From positions 1 through 48,000 of the forward strand of contig NZ_JAILZV010000003.1 of assembly GCF_023512315.1 (NCBI RefSeq): DNA of 48,000 bases, given 5' to 3'. Shown here one piece after another: positions 17,018-26,384 of this stretch. Numbering within the stretch: the stretch's first letter is position 1; every line of letters begins with the position of its first letter. The stretch comes from Anoxybacillus sp. Its GTDB lineage: Bacteria > Bacillota > Bacilli > Bacillales > Anoxybacillaceae. The notes beneath the pieces were generated by a model. The model had not been told where the DNA came from. It did no database searches and saw only the letters and a list, made by a program, of their open reading frames with translations. Both the position numbers and the translations under genes were made by a program.

Positions 17018-17389
17018 TTATTTGCCCGGTACGGCAAAAATGATTTCTCCTTCTTTTGACAAATAGTATTTTTTTCGTGCTAATTCGGCGATATATTCGT
17101 CATCATGCAGCTTTTTAATTTCTTGTTCGAGCCGTTTTTGTTTCTTTTCTAACGATTCAAGCCGCTGTTCCAGCCGCTTTTGCTCGCGCACTTTCGCTTC
17201 CATGTTAACAGACTGAGAGTGGAGCACATATAAAAAGAGCGCCGCTAATATACTTAACAACACACCAAAAAACGTGAAGCGGACAATGGCAACACGCTTT
17301 CTTTTCGCTGTTTTCTTTTCTTGCTGTTCATGCGCTGACACATACGAAGACGGAAGCTTCGTTACTTTCTTTTGCTGTAAAGCACTCAT
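17018..17389 (-). CDS. divIC: Septum formation initiator DivIC (FtsB family)
   Basis: A 123-residue bitopic division protein that forms a complex with DivIB and FtsL at the septum. The pattern is clear: a basic cytoplasmic N-terminal tail (1-33), a membrane segment (about 35-56), then an extracytoplasmic coiled coil rich in Glu, Lys and Leu (60-95), and a short C-terminal domain ending in the DDEYIAELARKKYYLSKEGEIIF motif. The start at 17389 has GGTGGAGG upstream. Its place after yabQ and before yabR is conserved in Bacillus. Confidence 0.95.
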   Translation of the reverse strand: MSALQQKKVTKLPSSYVSAHEQQEKKTAKRKRVAIVRFTFFGVLLSILAALFLYVLHSQSVNMEAKVREQKRLEQRLESLEKKQKRLEQEIKKLHDDEYIAELARKKYYLSKEGEIIFAVPGK

Positions 17390-17408
17390 TTTCCTCCACC
17401 CTCCACTC

Positions 17409-18020
17409 TTACTTTCGCCATTTCATACTCCATCTTAACATCCTATTCTTCGCTTTTTGTATAAATCCTGCCAATACACGTAAAAATTTTTCTACTGGTT
17501 CTCGCCATTTCAACGGAATCATCGACCAAAGCCACTTTCCAAGCGCCCGAAACGGCAATAGGAAAAAAACGATGCAGCGAAAAAGTATTGTTATGAAAAA
17601 TAAAACGATTCGCCAAATAAGTAACGCCGTCCAGAAAAATAGCTGCAAAAGCAGCCGAAGCGGCTGCACAATGACATAGTAGCATGTCCGAAGGAAAAAA
17701 CGATATAGTGCAATACAACAACGAATCATCGTTTCAAGCAGCTTTACGTATATATGGCGAAATAAACTTTGATACGCCGCATATCCACATAATAGCGCCA
17801 GAAAAATGTATACTCTTAGCTCTCCGTCATTCGTAAGTAGCAATACATAAAAAATGAATAACGCTTGCAACAGCCAAAACAAAAGGTCGTGAAAAAAGAC
17901 GATGAAACGGCTTCGCTTTGAGCGCTTTAGAAACCGGTTGTACGTATCAAGCGCAATGCCAAGCCAACCGCCCATCCCGATCATCGCAAGCATCGTTTCT
18001 AGCTGGGTCGTTAAACTCAT
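17409..18020 (-). CDS. yabQ: Spore cortex membrane protein YabQ
   Basis: A 203-residue polytopic membrane protein. Hydrophobic segments are visible at about residues 10-27, 42-62, 67-85, and in the long stretch 105-150, and the C-terminal 50 residues are strongly basic. B. subtilis YabQ sits in the membranes around the forespore and is needed for cortex formation; its biochemical role is unknown. The start codon overlaps the yabP stop codon by 4 bases, which points to coupled translation. Confidence 0.9.
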   Translation of the reverse strand: MSLTTQLETMLAMIGMGGWLGIALDTYNRFLKRSKRSRFIVFFHDLLFWLLQALFIFYVLLLTNDGELRVYIFLALLCGYAAYQSLFRHIYVKLLETMIRCCIALYRFFLRTCYYVIVQPLRLLLQLFFWTALLIWRIVLFFITILFRCIVFFLLPFRALGKWLWSMIPLKWREPVEKFLRVLAGFIQKAKNRMLRWSMKWRK

Positions 18021-18307
18021 TTGAACAACTTGCTAAAGAACCCTTTAGCTTTCTCCTGATGATGTTCATCTAAATAAATAAGGTCAAAAATTTTCCCTTT
18101 AATCGATACGATTCCTTTATCAACGTCTAAATTTTTCATTTGCAAATTTTGGCCGCGAATCGACAAAAAACCCATGACGGTTTCTAACAAAAATTCTTCG
18201 CTGTCAAAACTTTCGACTTGTTTTACACCAGTAATATCTAACGTCCGTCTCCCGCGCATGATGACGTCATGCTCCTGAACAGATCCTTTTCCTTCATATT
18301 GGTTCAT
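18017..18307 (-). CDS. yabP: Sporulation protein YabP
   Basis: A 96-residue soluble protein of the YabP/YqfC family, with MRGRRTLDITGVKQVESFDSEEFLLET and SIRGQNLQMKNLDVDKGIVSIKGKI as its conserved core. In B. subtilis yabP and yabQ form a sigma-E-dependent pair. The ATG at 18307 is preferred: GAGGG lies 8 bases upstream and homologues begin MNQY. The earlier ATG at 18328 lies directly against its purine run. The region just upstream contains a long inverted repeat that can cover the GAGGG ribosome binding site. Confidence 0.9.
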   Translation of the reverse strand: MNQYEGKGSVQEHDVIMRGRRTLDITGVKQVESFDSEEFLLETVMGFLSIRGQNLQMKNLDVDKGIVSIKGKIFDLIYLDEHHQEKAKGFFSKLFK

Positions 18308-18314
18308 TTTTTCA

Positions 18315-18361
18315 TCCCTCGCATTCATCCTTTCTGTTTGTATATGTATGAATGCGAGGGA
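18315..18361 (-). repeat. 14-bp perfect inverted repeat covering the yabP ribosome binding site
   Basis: Arms at 18315-18328 and 18348-18361 are perfect complements, with 19 bases between them. In minus-strand RNA the 3' arm contains the GAGGG used to start yabP and the alternative ATG at 18328. There is no U run after it, so it is not a usual terminator. Confidence 0.8.
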
Positions 18362-18375
18362 AAGTTTAGAACGAG

Positions 18376-18651
18376 CTATGCTTGTCCATTTTCCATCGAC
18401 AGACGCTCTTCTTTGATTACCTCGTAAAGAGTAGTTGCTTCTTCTTTTTTCGTCGTTTCTTTTAAATCGATGATTTTCACCGTTACTTGTTTGTTTCCAA
18501 ATTGAATCGTCACTTCGTCGCCAATTTTCACGGTAGAGCTTGCTTTAGCAGTCACACCGTTAATCGCAATCCGTCCTTGGTCTGCCACTTCTTTTGCTAA
18601 CGTCCGGCGTTTAATTAAACGCGATACTTTTAAAAATTTATCCAATCTCAT
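18376..18651 (-). CDS. rqcP: S4-domain ribosome-associated protein RqcP (YabO)
   Basis: A 91-residue protein with an N-terminal S4 RNA-binding domain (MRLDKFLKVSRLIKRRTLAKEVADQGRIAINGV), similar to Hsp15. In B. subtilis this protein binds stalled 50S subunits with RqcH and helps make C-terminal alanine tails in ribosome quality control. The ATG at 18651 is chosen for its AAAGGA site 8 bases upstream and the family start MRLDKFLK. It overlaps the yabN stop region by a few bases (yabN ends at 18654, 2 bases away), so the two are cotranscribed. Confidence 0.93.
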   Translation of the reverse strand: MRLDKFLKVSRLIKRRTLAKEVADQGRIAINGVTAKASSTVKIGDEVTIQFGNKQVTVKIIDLKETTKKEEATTLYEVIKEERLSMENGQA

Positions 18652-18653
18652 CT

Positions 18654-20102
18654 TTATCGTCCTTTCTTTTTTGCTTCTTCCCAAAAGTAATCAAGCTGTT
18701 CAAGTGATAGTTCTCCCATGCGTAATCCCCACCTTTTTACTTGTTCCTCAATATACGAGAATCGGCGGTAAAACTTTACGTTCGTTTGATGTAGCGCTTC
18801 TTCTGGGTTGATGTTGTAATAGCGAGCAACGTTGACAAGGGCGAATAAAATATCTCCAAATTCTTCGAGCCGCTTTTGTTGGGAGTGTTCGCGCTGAAAT
18901 TCATTTATTTCTTCCTCTACTTTTTTCCACATCGGACGAACATCATCCCAGTCAAAGCCAACTTTCGCGGCTTTCGTTTGAAATTCATACGCTTTTAACA
19001 AATTCGGCAAGCTTTTTGGAACATCGTCTAATAAAGAAGCCGCTCGATCTTTCTTCTCCTCTTCTTTCAAACGTTGCCAATTTTGTACGACTTCGTCCGC
19101 GTTTTGTACCGAAACATCGCCAAAAACATGCGGGTGACGGCGAATCATTTTTTCTGTGATTGCTTTAATTACGTCGTCAATGGAAAAAATACCGTCATCC
19201 TCACCGATTTGCGCATGCAACATCACTTGCAATAGTACATCGCCAAGCTCTTCGATGATATTGTCATCGTCTTGTTCGTCGATTGCTTCAAACAACTCGT
19301 ATGTTTCTTCTAGCAAATATTTTTTCAACGATTCATGCGTTTGTTTTCGATCCCACGGACAGCCGTTTGGCCCACGCAATGTAGCAATGACGCGCCGCAA
19401 CGTATCAAACCGATGATACAACATCGCTTCGTCTTTCACTGGCGGCACATAGACGCTCGTTAAATTATTGAGCGTTGTTACACGGTCTAACTCATATAGC
19501 GGAATTTCTACTATTTTTTCTTCTCTGCTTCCCGCAGCCGTCACGACATATACACGATAATCATCCGGCAGTTGCTCCATAAGTGAAAGCTTTACGTCTG
19601 ACGCAATGAATGCGTCATACACTTGACAAAAAATTAGATGGGTTGTCGGCTGCCAATCGCCGCGCTGAAAAGAAGTTGCATCGACTAATTGAAATCCTTC
19701 GACTGGGTCGATGCGTAGCGCTGTAAACAGCGCGTCGAGAAAGCTTTGTCCTCCTTCAATTTTCACGTGGCATCGCCCTTGTTTTTCCGCTTCTAACAAA
19801 AGTTGAACCGTCTTTTCCGCTACAAGCGGATGCCCCGGAACAGCGTAAAACACATCCTTTGTTTGAACGTGTTCTAACAACGTCGCGACAATTGTTTCAT
19901 ACACTTGTTCAAACGTAGAAAACTGTTCATACACATCGTCGAACGATGTAAACGACACGCCTTCTTCCATAAGCGCTTGCACTACTGGATGTTCTTTTGT
20001 CCGCAAAAAAAGCGGCGATGCTCCTTTTAATTGCCGGTACACACCGAGCGGTAGTTGGTCAACATCTCCCGCACCTAATCCTAAAATAAAAACGGTATTC
20101 AT
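18654..20102 (-). CDS. yabN: YabN: tetrapyrrole-methylase domain fused to MazG pyrophosphohydrolase
   Basis: A two-domain protein of 482 residues. The N-terminal half (1-220) has the fold of the SAM-dependent tetrapyrrole methylases (FILGLGAGDVDQLPLG, AVPGHPLVAEKTVQLL). The C-terminal half is a MazG NTP pyrophosphohydrolase with GPNGCPWDRKQTHESL, EETYELFEAID and EELGDVLLQVMLHA, where the acidic residues bind magnesium; a second MazG-like repeat follows (EEEINEF, EEFGDILFALVNVARY). Probably cleans up non-canonical nucleotides; the role of the methylase half is unknown. It overlaps yabM by 4 bases. Confidence 0.93.
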   Translation of the reverse strand: MNTVFILGLGAGDVDQLPLGVYRQLKGASPLFLRTKEHPVVQALMEEGVSFTSFDDVYEQFSTFEQVYETIVATLLEHVQTKDVFYAVPGHPLVAEKTVQLLLEAEKQGRCHVKIEGGQSFLDALFTALRIDPVEGFQLVDATSFQRGDWQPTTHLIFCQVYDAFIASDVKLSLMEQLPDDYRVYVVTAAGSREEKIVEIPLYELDRVTTLNNLTSVYVPPVKDEAMLYHRFDTLRRVIATLRGPNGCPWDRKQTHESLKKYLLEETYELFEAIDEQDDDNIIEELGDVLLQVMLHAQIGEDDGIFSIDDVIKAITEKMIRRHPHVFGDVSVQNADEVVQNWQRLKEEEKKDRAASLLDDVPKSLPNLLKAYEFQTKAAKVGFDWDDVRPMWKKVEEEINEFQREHSQQKRLEEFGDILFALVNVARYYNINPEEALHQTNVKFYRRFSYIEEQVKRWGLRMGELSLEQLDYFWEEAKKKGR

Positions 20103-21679
20103 CGTTCATCACCCATTTTCGAAAGAAATATGCGCAATTTTTCTCCAACCGGAAAAAAAGCGACTTCTTGCGGAGAGAAAAGTTTTCCTTTTAACACCAT
20201 TATAATATAAACAACGCCGCCAAGCAGCACGCCAGACAATGCTTGCCATGTCGCACCAAAACGGTTTTCTCCCCATTGTCCGGTTACCCATATATACAGT
20301 GTGAGTACCGCTACCATAACTAATGCGGCGCGCAATGTCCAATAAATTTCTTTTTTGCAAACGGGCTGTACCCCTATAGTTCGTACTAACATTCGATACA
20401 AAAAAAGCGACATCGCTATATACGCGAGGAGTGTAGCAACCGCTGCGCCATTGACACCAAAAAAAGGAACAAATAAAACGTTGCCTAGCCATTTGCAGCT
20501 AACAGCGATCCCGACACTAAGCACTGCTCCCCATTCATAACCGATACCTTGTAAAATAGCGGACATCGTCAGCGACATTGTCGTAAAAAAAATCGAGAGG
20601 GCTAACACGGCAAGCGACAACGACCCTGCATCGTTTTCAAAAAGCATGATATTCGTCGGCCGAATTAATGTCGCAAGACCAACTGCAGCTCCCATCCCAA
20701 CGACTATCCCAACTCGAACAGACAGACGCGTTTTTTCTAAAATAAATGCCTGCTCTCCGCGCTTTTTCGCCCCAGCAATGAGCGGAACGAGCGTAAGCGA
20801 AAAAGACGTCGCCACGACTGTTCCGAGCTGAATCAGCGGTTGGCCGCGATCGTACACCCCTTTTAATGTTTGAGCAACTCGCTCGCTTACGCCACTCTCT
20901 TTAAGCAAAGATAGTAAAGTGAGCGCATCGACTAACTGCGTTAACGTCAACACCATATTCGCTACACAAACCGTTAAGCCTTGTAGCAATAAATAGCGTA
21001 TGAGCGGTCTCTCAACCCCTTTTTTTCGTTGGCGCATACCACTTTTTAGCCAATAGGCTGTTAACACAAAAAGAGCGGCAAATCCTCCCGTGACCGAACC
21101 GAAAATGGCCCCTGCGCCAGCTTCGTACAACGTATGCCCCGTTCGGAGGAGGATGTACGAAAAACCAAGAATGGTTGCCACACGAACAGACTGTTCGACT
21201 ACTTGTGAAATCGCGGTCGGAACCATATTATTTCTCCCTTGAAAATAGCCGCGCAATACGGCCAAAAATGGAAAGAGTAAAAAAGAAAAGGCAACGACTT
21301 GAATGAGCGAAGTTAATTGCACATCCCCCATCCATTTCGCCAGCTGTCCTCCACCGATATAAAGCAAAAAAAAGAAAAACATACCGATTGCACCTAATAC
21401 GAAAAACGATGTACGTAACACATCGAAAACACCTTGTTCATCATTTTCCTCTACTCGCTCAGCGACCAGTTTGGAAATAACGACTGGATACCCAGACGTC
21501 GCTAGCGCCATCATCACCGCATAAATGGGGTACACTTGTTGATAAATATAAAATCCCACATCCCCAACAATGTTCTGGTATGGAATGCGGTAAAATGCAC
21601 TTAATATTTTTGTTATCAACGCAGCAACAGCTAACACAACCGTTCCGTGCCAAAGTCTCACCGTCCGCGGCCGCTCCAT
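20099..21679 (-). CDS. yabM: YabM: MOP-superfamily polysaccharide/lipid flippase-like protein
   Basis: A 526-residue integral membrane protein with about 14 predicted segments, of the SpoVB/MurJ/MATE-like superfamily. The N terminus HGTVVLAVAALITKILSAFYRIPYQNIVGDVGFYIYQQVYPIYA is the typical SpoVB-like opening. B. subtilis YabM belongs to the group that includes SpoVB and MurJ (YtgP), which move lipid-linked precursors; the exact substrate of YabM is unknown to me. It is the first gene of the yabM-yabN-rqcP unit and follows the terminator of spoVT. Confidence 0.88.
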   Translation of the reverse strand: MERPRTVRLWHGTVVLAVAALITKILSAFYRIPYQNIVGDVGFYIYQQVYPIYAVMMALATSGYPVVISKLVAERVEENDEQGVFDVLRTSFFVLGAIGMFFFFLLYIGGGQLAKWMGDVQLTSLIQVVAFSFLLFPFLAVLRGYFQGRNNMVPTAISQVVEQSVRVATILGFSYILLRTGHTLYEAGAGAIFGSVTGGFAALFVLTAYWLKSGMRQRKKGVERPLIRYLLLQGLTVCVANMVLTLTQLVDALTLLSLLKESGVSERVAQTLKGVYDRGQPLIQLGTVVATSFSLTLVPLIAGAKKRGEQAFILEKTRLSVRVGIVVGMGAAVGLATLIRPTNIMLFENDAGSLSLAVLALSIFFTTMSLTMSAILQGIGYEWGAVLSVGIAVSCKWLGNVLFVPFFGVNGAAVATLLAYIAMSLFLYRMLVRTIGVQPVCKKEIYWTLRAALVMVAVLTLYIWVTGQWGENRFGATWQALSGVLLGGVVYIIMVLKGKLFSPQEVAFFPVGEKLRIFLSKMGDER

Positions 21680-21731
21680 CTTGCTTCACCTTCCCTATTC
21701 ATCATAGCCCTTTGCCATTATACCGCAAAAG

Positions 21732-21757
21732 AAAAAGACAGCATAGAAGCTGTCTTA
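21732..21757 (-). terminator. Terminator after spoVT
   Basis: An 8-bp stem (21735-21742 with 21749-21756, 6-nt loop) followed on the minus strand by a T-rich run. Confidence 0.85.
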
Positions 21758-21788
21758 CGTGTTAGCTGGCGGAAAACGCTGCGTCATT

Positions 21789-22325
21789 TTATTGTTCCAT
21801 TTGCCGTGCTAAAAAGCTGGCGGCAGTTTCAACCGCTTTATGCTCCACTTCACCAATCGTTTTGTCTTTCGACAAAATGACGACCGCTCCAATCGGGTCA
21901 CCGTTTGCAATGATCGGGGCAACCGTATACGATTTCCACCGTTCCGCATGACCGTCCACCATTTCAACTTCCCCTTCTTCGGTGCGAAGCACTGGCTGAC
22001 GTTCATCCATCACTTTTTCAAGCAAGGAGCTGACGCTTTTATTAAGAAATTCTTTTTTCGATACTCCTGCAACCGCAATAAACGTGTCGCGATCACAAAT
22101 TAATACCGGATGTCCTAAGCTGTCAAACAACGCTTCCGCATACTCTTTTGCAAAATCCCCTAATTCGCTAATTGGTGAATATTTCTTTAAAATGACTTCT
22201 CCGTCACGATCAACAAAAATCTCTAGTGGGTCTCCTTCGCGGATACGCAACGTTCTCCGAATTTCTTTCGGGATAACAACCCTTCCTAAATCATCAATTC
22301 GACGAACAATACCTGTTGCTTTCAT
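21789..22325 (-). CDS. spoVT: Stage V sporulation protein T, AbrB-family transcription regulator
   Basis: A 178-residue forespore regulator. The N-terminal AbrB-type swapped-hairpin DNA-binding domain is clear (MKATGIVRRIDDLGRVVIPKEIRRTLRIREGDPLEIFVD, residues 1-40). The rest is the GAF-like sensory domain (about 55-178). In B. subtilis SpoVT tunes the sigma-G regulon as a feed-forward regulator. It shares its N terminus with AbrB (41063), which is in the same window. It lies between mfd and yabM, each a separate unit, and has its own sigma-G promoter. Confidence 0.96.
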   Translation of the reverse strand: MKATGIVRRIDDLGRVVIPKEIRRTLRIREGDPLEIFVDRDGEVILKKYSPISELGDFAKEYAEALFDSLGHPVLICDRDTFIAVAGVSKKEFLNKSVSSLLEKVMDERQPVLRTEEGEVEMVDGHAERWKSYTVAPIIANGDPIGAVVILSKDKTIGEVEHKAVETAASFLARQMEQ

Positions 22326-22403
22326 CTATTGATGCCTCACTTTCATCATAAGAATTAAATGCATCGATGAATTCTTCGTTGAAGAATCCACCATTGTTGA
22401 AAT

Positions 22404-22433
22404 TAGTATCCTTCACAAACCAACTTCTATACA
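22404..22433 (-). promoter_or_regulatory. Sigma-G-like promoter of spoVT
   Basis: TGTATA (22428-22433) and GATACTA (22404-22410) are 17 bp apart; the sigma-G consensus I recall is TGAATA-17/18-CATACTA. The gene is sigma-G dependent in B. subtilis. Confidence 0.65.
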
Positions 22434-22508
22434 TGATGAAAGTGATTTTTGCAAACTTAGATAAAATTCCCCACCATTCATTATCGACCATTTTTTCAAA
22501 CGATAAAC

Positions 22509-25500
22509 TTATGCCGTAACGGATTTTTCATTTTTTTCGGCATTGAGCGCTTTTAACGTTTCGTATAAAATGACAAGCCATTCTTGTGGTTTCATGCCTT
22601 TCACATGAAGGACGATTTTGAATTTTTCTCCGTCCATGCCAAATCCGAACACGCGACCGTAACGGTTGCCGATTTTTGACAATCGCTGAATTTGTACTTC
22701 TTTTGATGCTTGCTCGGTAAATAAAATATCAATTTGTTGCTTATGTTGCTTAATCGATTGTACTCCGTTTTGGTTCGCATATACTTTCATTTCAGCAATT
22801 TGGAACAAATAATCGACTTCATCTGGATATTCGCCGAACCGGTCAAGCATTTCGTCGCGTAGTTCTTCTAGTTCCTCGAGCGTACTAACTGCTTTAAAGC
22901 GCTTATACATATTAATTTTTTGCAGTTCGTCATGAATATACGTATCCGGAATGTACGCATCAACCTCGATATCAATTTCAACTTCTGCCGATTTTTCCGC
23001 TTGCGGAATGCCTCTCCGTTTTTCGATCGCATCTTTTAACATTTGTGAATATAAATCAAAGCCGACCGAATCGATGAAGCCGTGTTGCTCTGCGCCTAAT
23101 ATATTGCCCGCTCCGCGAATCGATAAATCGCGCATCGCGATTTTAAATCCAGACCCTAGCTCTGTAAACTCTTTAATCGCCTGTAGACGTTTTTCGGCTA
23201 CCTCATTTAATACTTTATCTTTCCGGTACGTAAAATACGCATACGCTACACGATTAGACCGGCCGACGCGCCCGCGCAGCTGGTAAAGCTGTGACAATCC
23301 CATTCGGTCCGCGTCATACACGATTAACGTGTTGACGTTCGGAATATCGACACCCGTTTCGATAATCGTCGTTGTTACAAGCACATCGTATTGTCCCTCT
23401 AAAAATGCGAGGATGACGTTTTCGAGCTCCGTTTCTGTCATTCGCCCGTGGGCGTATGTGACGCGCGCATCTGGAACAAGAGCGGCAATTTCTTCCGCCT
23501 TGACATCGATATCCTCGATACGATTGTAGAGGACAAACACTTGTCCGTCCCGCGCTAATTCGCGTTCGATGGCTTCGCGAACTAATTCTGGCGTATGCTC
23601 CATTACATACGTTTGTACCGGAAAACGGTTTTCCGGCGGCGTTTCAATGATGGATAAATCACGGACACCAATCATCGACATATGCAATGTCCGTGGAATC
23701 GGTGTTGCCGTTAATGTCAACACGTCGATGTTTGCTTTTAGTTGCTTAATTTTTTCTTTATGGCTGACGCCGAATCGCTGTTCTTCGTCAATAATAAGCA
23801 AGCCTAAGTCTTTAAACGCCACATCTTTTGATAAAAGCCGGTGCGTGCCGATGACCATATCAATCGTGCCATCTTTTAACCCTTTAATCGTTTCGTTTTG
23901 CTGCTTTTTCGTACGGAAACGGTTCAATAGTCCTACATTAATCGGATATCCTTGAAAACGCTCTCGAACAGTTTCGTAATGTTGCTGCGCCAAAATCGTC
24001 GTCGGCACTAAAAATGCGACTTGCTTTCCATCCATAATCGCTTTAAACGCTGCCCGCAACGCTACTTCTGTTTTTCCGTAGCCAACGTCACCGCATAACA
24101 ACCGATCCATCGGTTTTTCGCTTTCCATATCGCGTTTAATTTCTTCAATGGAACGAAGCTGGTCTTCTGTTTCTTGATAAGGGAAAGCCGCCTCAAACTC
24201 CCGCTGCATTTCCGTATCTGGCGAGAATGCATATCCTTTGCTTGCCTCACGCTCGGCATAAAGCTTAATTAAATCTTCGGCAATATCTTGAACCGATGAT
24301 TCAACCTTTTTCTTTACCTTTTTCCATTCCGTTCCGCCAAGTTTATAAATTTTCGGTTCTTTTCCTTCTGAGCCGACATATTTTTGTACTTGGTCAATTT
24401 GGTCAATCGGAACGTATAGCGTATCGCCACCTTGGTATTGAATGTGAATATAGTCTTTATGAATTCCGTTAATTTCTAACGTTTCAATCCCTAAATATTT
24501 ACCGATTCCGTGGTTGACATGCACGACATAATCGCCGACTTGCAGCTCGGAATAACTTTTAATTCGTTCGGCATTTGATAGTTTTTGCCGTCGGATTGGC
24601 TTTTTGACCCGCTTTTTAAACAACTCTTCTTCCGTAATTACCGCCAATTTTTGCAACGGCATTTCAAACCCATTGTTTAAGTCACCTTGCAATATCTGGC
24701 ATTTCCCGTGCATGAGCGGTGCCTCATCTGGCAACGGCGCCACGTCTATTTCGTAATCTTCCAAAACCGCTTGCAATTTTTTGAGCCGTTCTATGTTTGG
24801 CGCTAAAAAAGCGACCGCATATTTCGCTTTTTTCCACCGTTCCAATTCCGTCTTTAACAGTTCCATCTGACCGTGAAAATGTTGCATCTGCTTGCAGGAA
24901 ACGCCCACAATATTTTGCGGATGCGTATGTGGAACGTGGCGCAAAAATAACGATAAATAGACACGCGGCTGTTTGCACGTTTGCAATAAGTCGGAAAACG
25001 AATGGGAAATCGGGAGGTCATGAATGATTTTGCCAGCCGATAATAAACTTGTGTACCATTCCGCTTCCTCTTTATCTAAATTTTCCGACGTTTCATAAAT
25101 CCGGCTTGCTTCATCCAATAGCAGTAATCCGTTTTCTGGCATATAATCTAGCAAACTAGCAGGCCATTCATAAAAAAGCGACGAATACTTATATTGCTGT
25201 TCAATCGTTTGCCCTTGTTTCAGCTGTTCCAGTTCTAATGACAAATGTTCGAGTAACAGTTGTTTTGCTTTTTCGTCTTTTAGTTTTTGCAGGCTTTCGG
25301 CAAGCCCTTGTTCAATGCGTTCGATGCCACGTTGCAATACTTCCCCGTATACAAGCATCTCCTCTGCTGGACCGATTAAAACATCATTCACCTCGGCTTG
25401 GGAACGCTGGTCCTCAACGGTAAACGTCCGAATCGATTCGACTTCGGTATCAAACAACTCAATCCGATACGGGAGTTCGGCAGTCAGTGGATATACGTCG

Positions 25501-26042
25501 ATAATGCCGCCACGAATGCTAAATTCTCCAGGTGTTGACACAGTTGCTGCACGCTTATATCCCATTTGCACAAGACGATGTTTATATGTTTCTAAGTCTA
25601 GTTCGCTTCCAACGGTAATCGTCAGTAAGTTTTCTGTCCATAACGATTTTGGTGGCAACAAGCGGCGAATACCAGCAACCGGGGTAACAACAATTCCTTT
25701 TTTTTGTTTTGCCCAATAGTTCATCACTTCCAGCCTTTGTGCCTTTAACTCTGGGCTAGCGATGGCCATCTCCGCGGCAATCATTTCATTGACTGGGTAA
25801 AGGAATACTTCCTCCGTTCCGAGTAGCTGCACAAGGTCATCGAATATTTTTTGCGCTTGAAATAAGTTATGCGCGACAACAAGCAGCGGTCGATTTGTTT
25901 CTTTGTAAATAGAGGATAAAAAAACCGACCGCGCCGAACCGGATAACCCGGTCACTAACTGTTCTTTTAAGCCAGCTTCCACGCCTTTCAAAATCAACTG
26001 AATATCTTGGTTTTCTATAAAATAATGATGCAGTGCGCGCAC
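22509..26042 (-). CDS. mfd: Transcription-repair coupling factor Mfd
   Basis: A 1177-residue SF2 translocase that removes RNA polymerase stalled at DNA lesions and recruits UvrA. The N-terminal UvrB-like domains are followed by the RNA-polymerase-interacting domain (about 490-560, with the YVVHVNHGIGKYLGIETLEI motif), the helicase motifs GDVGYGKTEVALRAAFKA (Walker A), DEEQRFG (DExx box) and TATPIPRTLHMSM, then the TRG region and C-terminal TRCF domain. The start is GTG at 26042 with AGGAGGGG upstream. It follows fin, as in B. subtilis, where both lie in one transcript. Confidence 0.97.
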   Translation of the reverse strand: MRALHHYFIENQDIQLILKGVEAGLKEQLVTGLSGSARSVFLSSIYKETNRPLLVVAHNLFQAQKIFDDLVQLLGTEEVFLYPVNEMIAAEMAIASPELKAQRLEVMNYWAKQKKGIVVTPVAGIRRLLPPKSLWTENLLTITVGSELDLETYKHRLVQMGYKRAATVSTPGEFSIRGGIIDVYPLTAELPYRIELFDTEVESIRTFTVEDQRSQAEVNDVLIGPAEEMLVYGEVLQRGIERIEQGLAESLQKLKDEKAKQLLLEHLSLELEQLKQGQTIEQQYKYSSLFYEWPASLLDYMPENGLLLLDEASRIYETSENLDKEEAEWYTSLLSAGKIIHDLPISHSFSDLLQTCKQPRVYLSLFLRHVPHTHPQNIVGVSCKQMQHFHGQMELLKTELERWKKAKYAVAFLAPNIERLKKLQAVLEDYEIDVAPLPDEAPLMHGKCQILQGDLNNGFEMPLQKLAVITEEELFKKRVKKPIRRQKLSNAERIKSYSELQVGDYVVHVNHGIGKYLGIETLEINGIHKDYIHIQYQGGDTLYVPIDQIDQVQKYVGSEGKEPKIYKLGGTEWKKVKKKVESSVQDIAEDLIKLYAEREASKGYAFSPDTEMQREFEAAFPYQETEDQLRSIEEIKRDMESEKPMDRLLCGDVGYGKTEVALRAAFKAIMDGKQVAFLVPTTILAQQHYETVRERFQGYPINVGLLNRFRTKKQQNETIKGLKDGTIDMVIGTHRLLSKDVAFKDLGLLIIDEEQRFGVSHKEKIKQLKANIDVLTLTATPIPRTLHMSMIGVRDLSIIETPPENRFPVQTYVMEHTPELVREAIERELARDGQVFVLYNRIEDIDVKAEEIAALVPDARVTYAHGRMTETELENVILAFLEGQYDVLVTTTIIETGVDIPNVNTLIVYDADRMGLSQLYQLRGRVGRSNRVAYAYFTYRKDKVLNEVAEKRLQAIKEFTELGSGFKIAMRDLSIRGAGNILGAEQHGFIDSVGFDLYSQMLKDAIEKRRGIPQAEKSAEVEIDIEVDAYIPDTYIHDELQKINMYKRFKAVSTLEELEELRDEMLDRFGEYPDEVDYLFQIAEMKVYANQNGVQSIKQHKQQIDILFTEQASKEVQIQRLSKIGNRYGRVFGFGMDGEKFKIVLHVKGMKPQEWLVILYETLKALNAEKNEKSVTA

Positions 26043-26102
26043 CTAACTCCCCTCCTCTCATAAACAGTAAATGCAAAAATGCTTTGGTTTGCCCAAAGCT
26101 CT

Positions 26103-26333
26103 CTACTGAATAAATTTCTCATATTGATGCCATTCTGGATACCGTTCTAGCGCTTCTTGGCAATCTTCGCAAATCGTTTTCACTTGAATGTCGCCGGTTG
26201 GTAAATAAGAAATCATCTCTAGCCGTTCTTCTTCTGTTAAATGATGAAACCCTAGCTGTTCGCTATCGAGCGAAACGCTATCGAGCGTTCCGATTTTGAT
26301 GCCGCAATGTCGGCAATAATAATGCAGTGCCAT
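26103..26333 (-). CDS. fin: Anti-sigma-F factor Fin (YabK)
   Basis: A 76-residue zinc-binding protein that inhibits sigma-F in the forespore and so helps the switch to sigma-G. Two cysteine pairs are visible: Cys7 and Cys10 (CRHC) and Cys55 and Cys58 (CEDC). The rest matches B. subtilis Fin in length and order. The ATG at 26333 has TAGGAGG at a suitable distance. A sigma-F-type promoter lies just upstream, overlapping the end of the intergenic gap after pth, which fits a negative feedback loop of sigma-F on itself. Confidence 0.93.
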   Translation of the reverse strand: MALHYYCRHCGIKIGTLDSVSLDSEQLGFHHLTEEERLEMISYLPTGDIQVKTICEDCQEALERYPEWHQYEKFIQ

Positions 26334-26344
26334 GTCCGCAACCT

Positions 26345-26384
26345 CCTAATGGGTCTTTCCATACATTTATTTTTCACCATTAGG
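26345..26384 (-). repeat. 8-bp inverted repeat in the fin promoter and leader
   Basis: Arms at 26345-26352 and 26377-26384. One arm touches the fin ribosome binding site, the other lies next to the -10 element. Short enough to be chance. Confidence 0.4.

Noticed and set aside
22294..22491. A 65-codon minus-strand frame between mfd and spoVT
   Set aside because: It contains the sigma-G promoter of spoVT, overlaps the spoVT start and has no good ribosome binding site.
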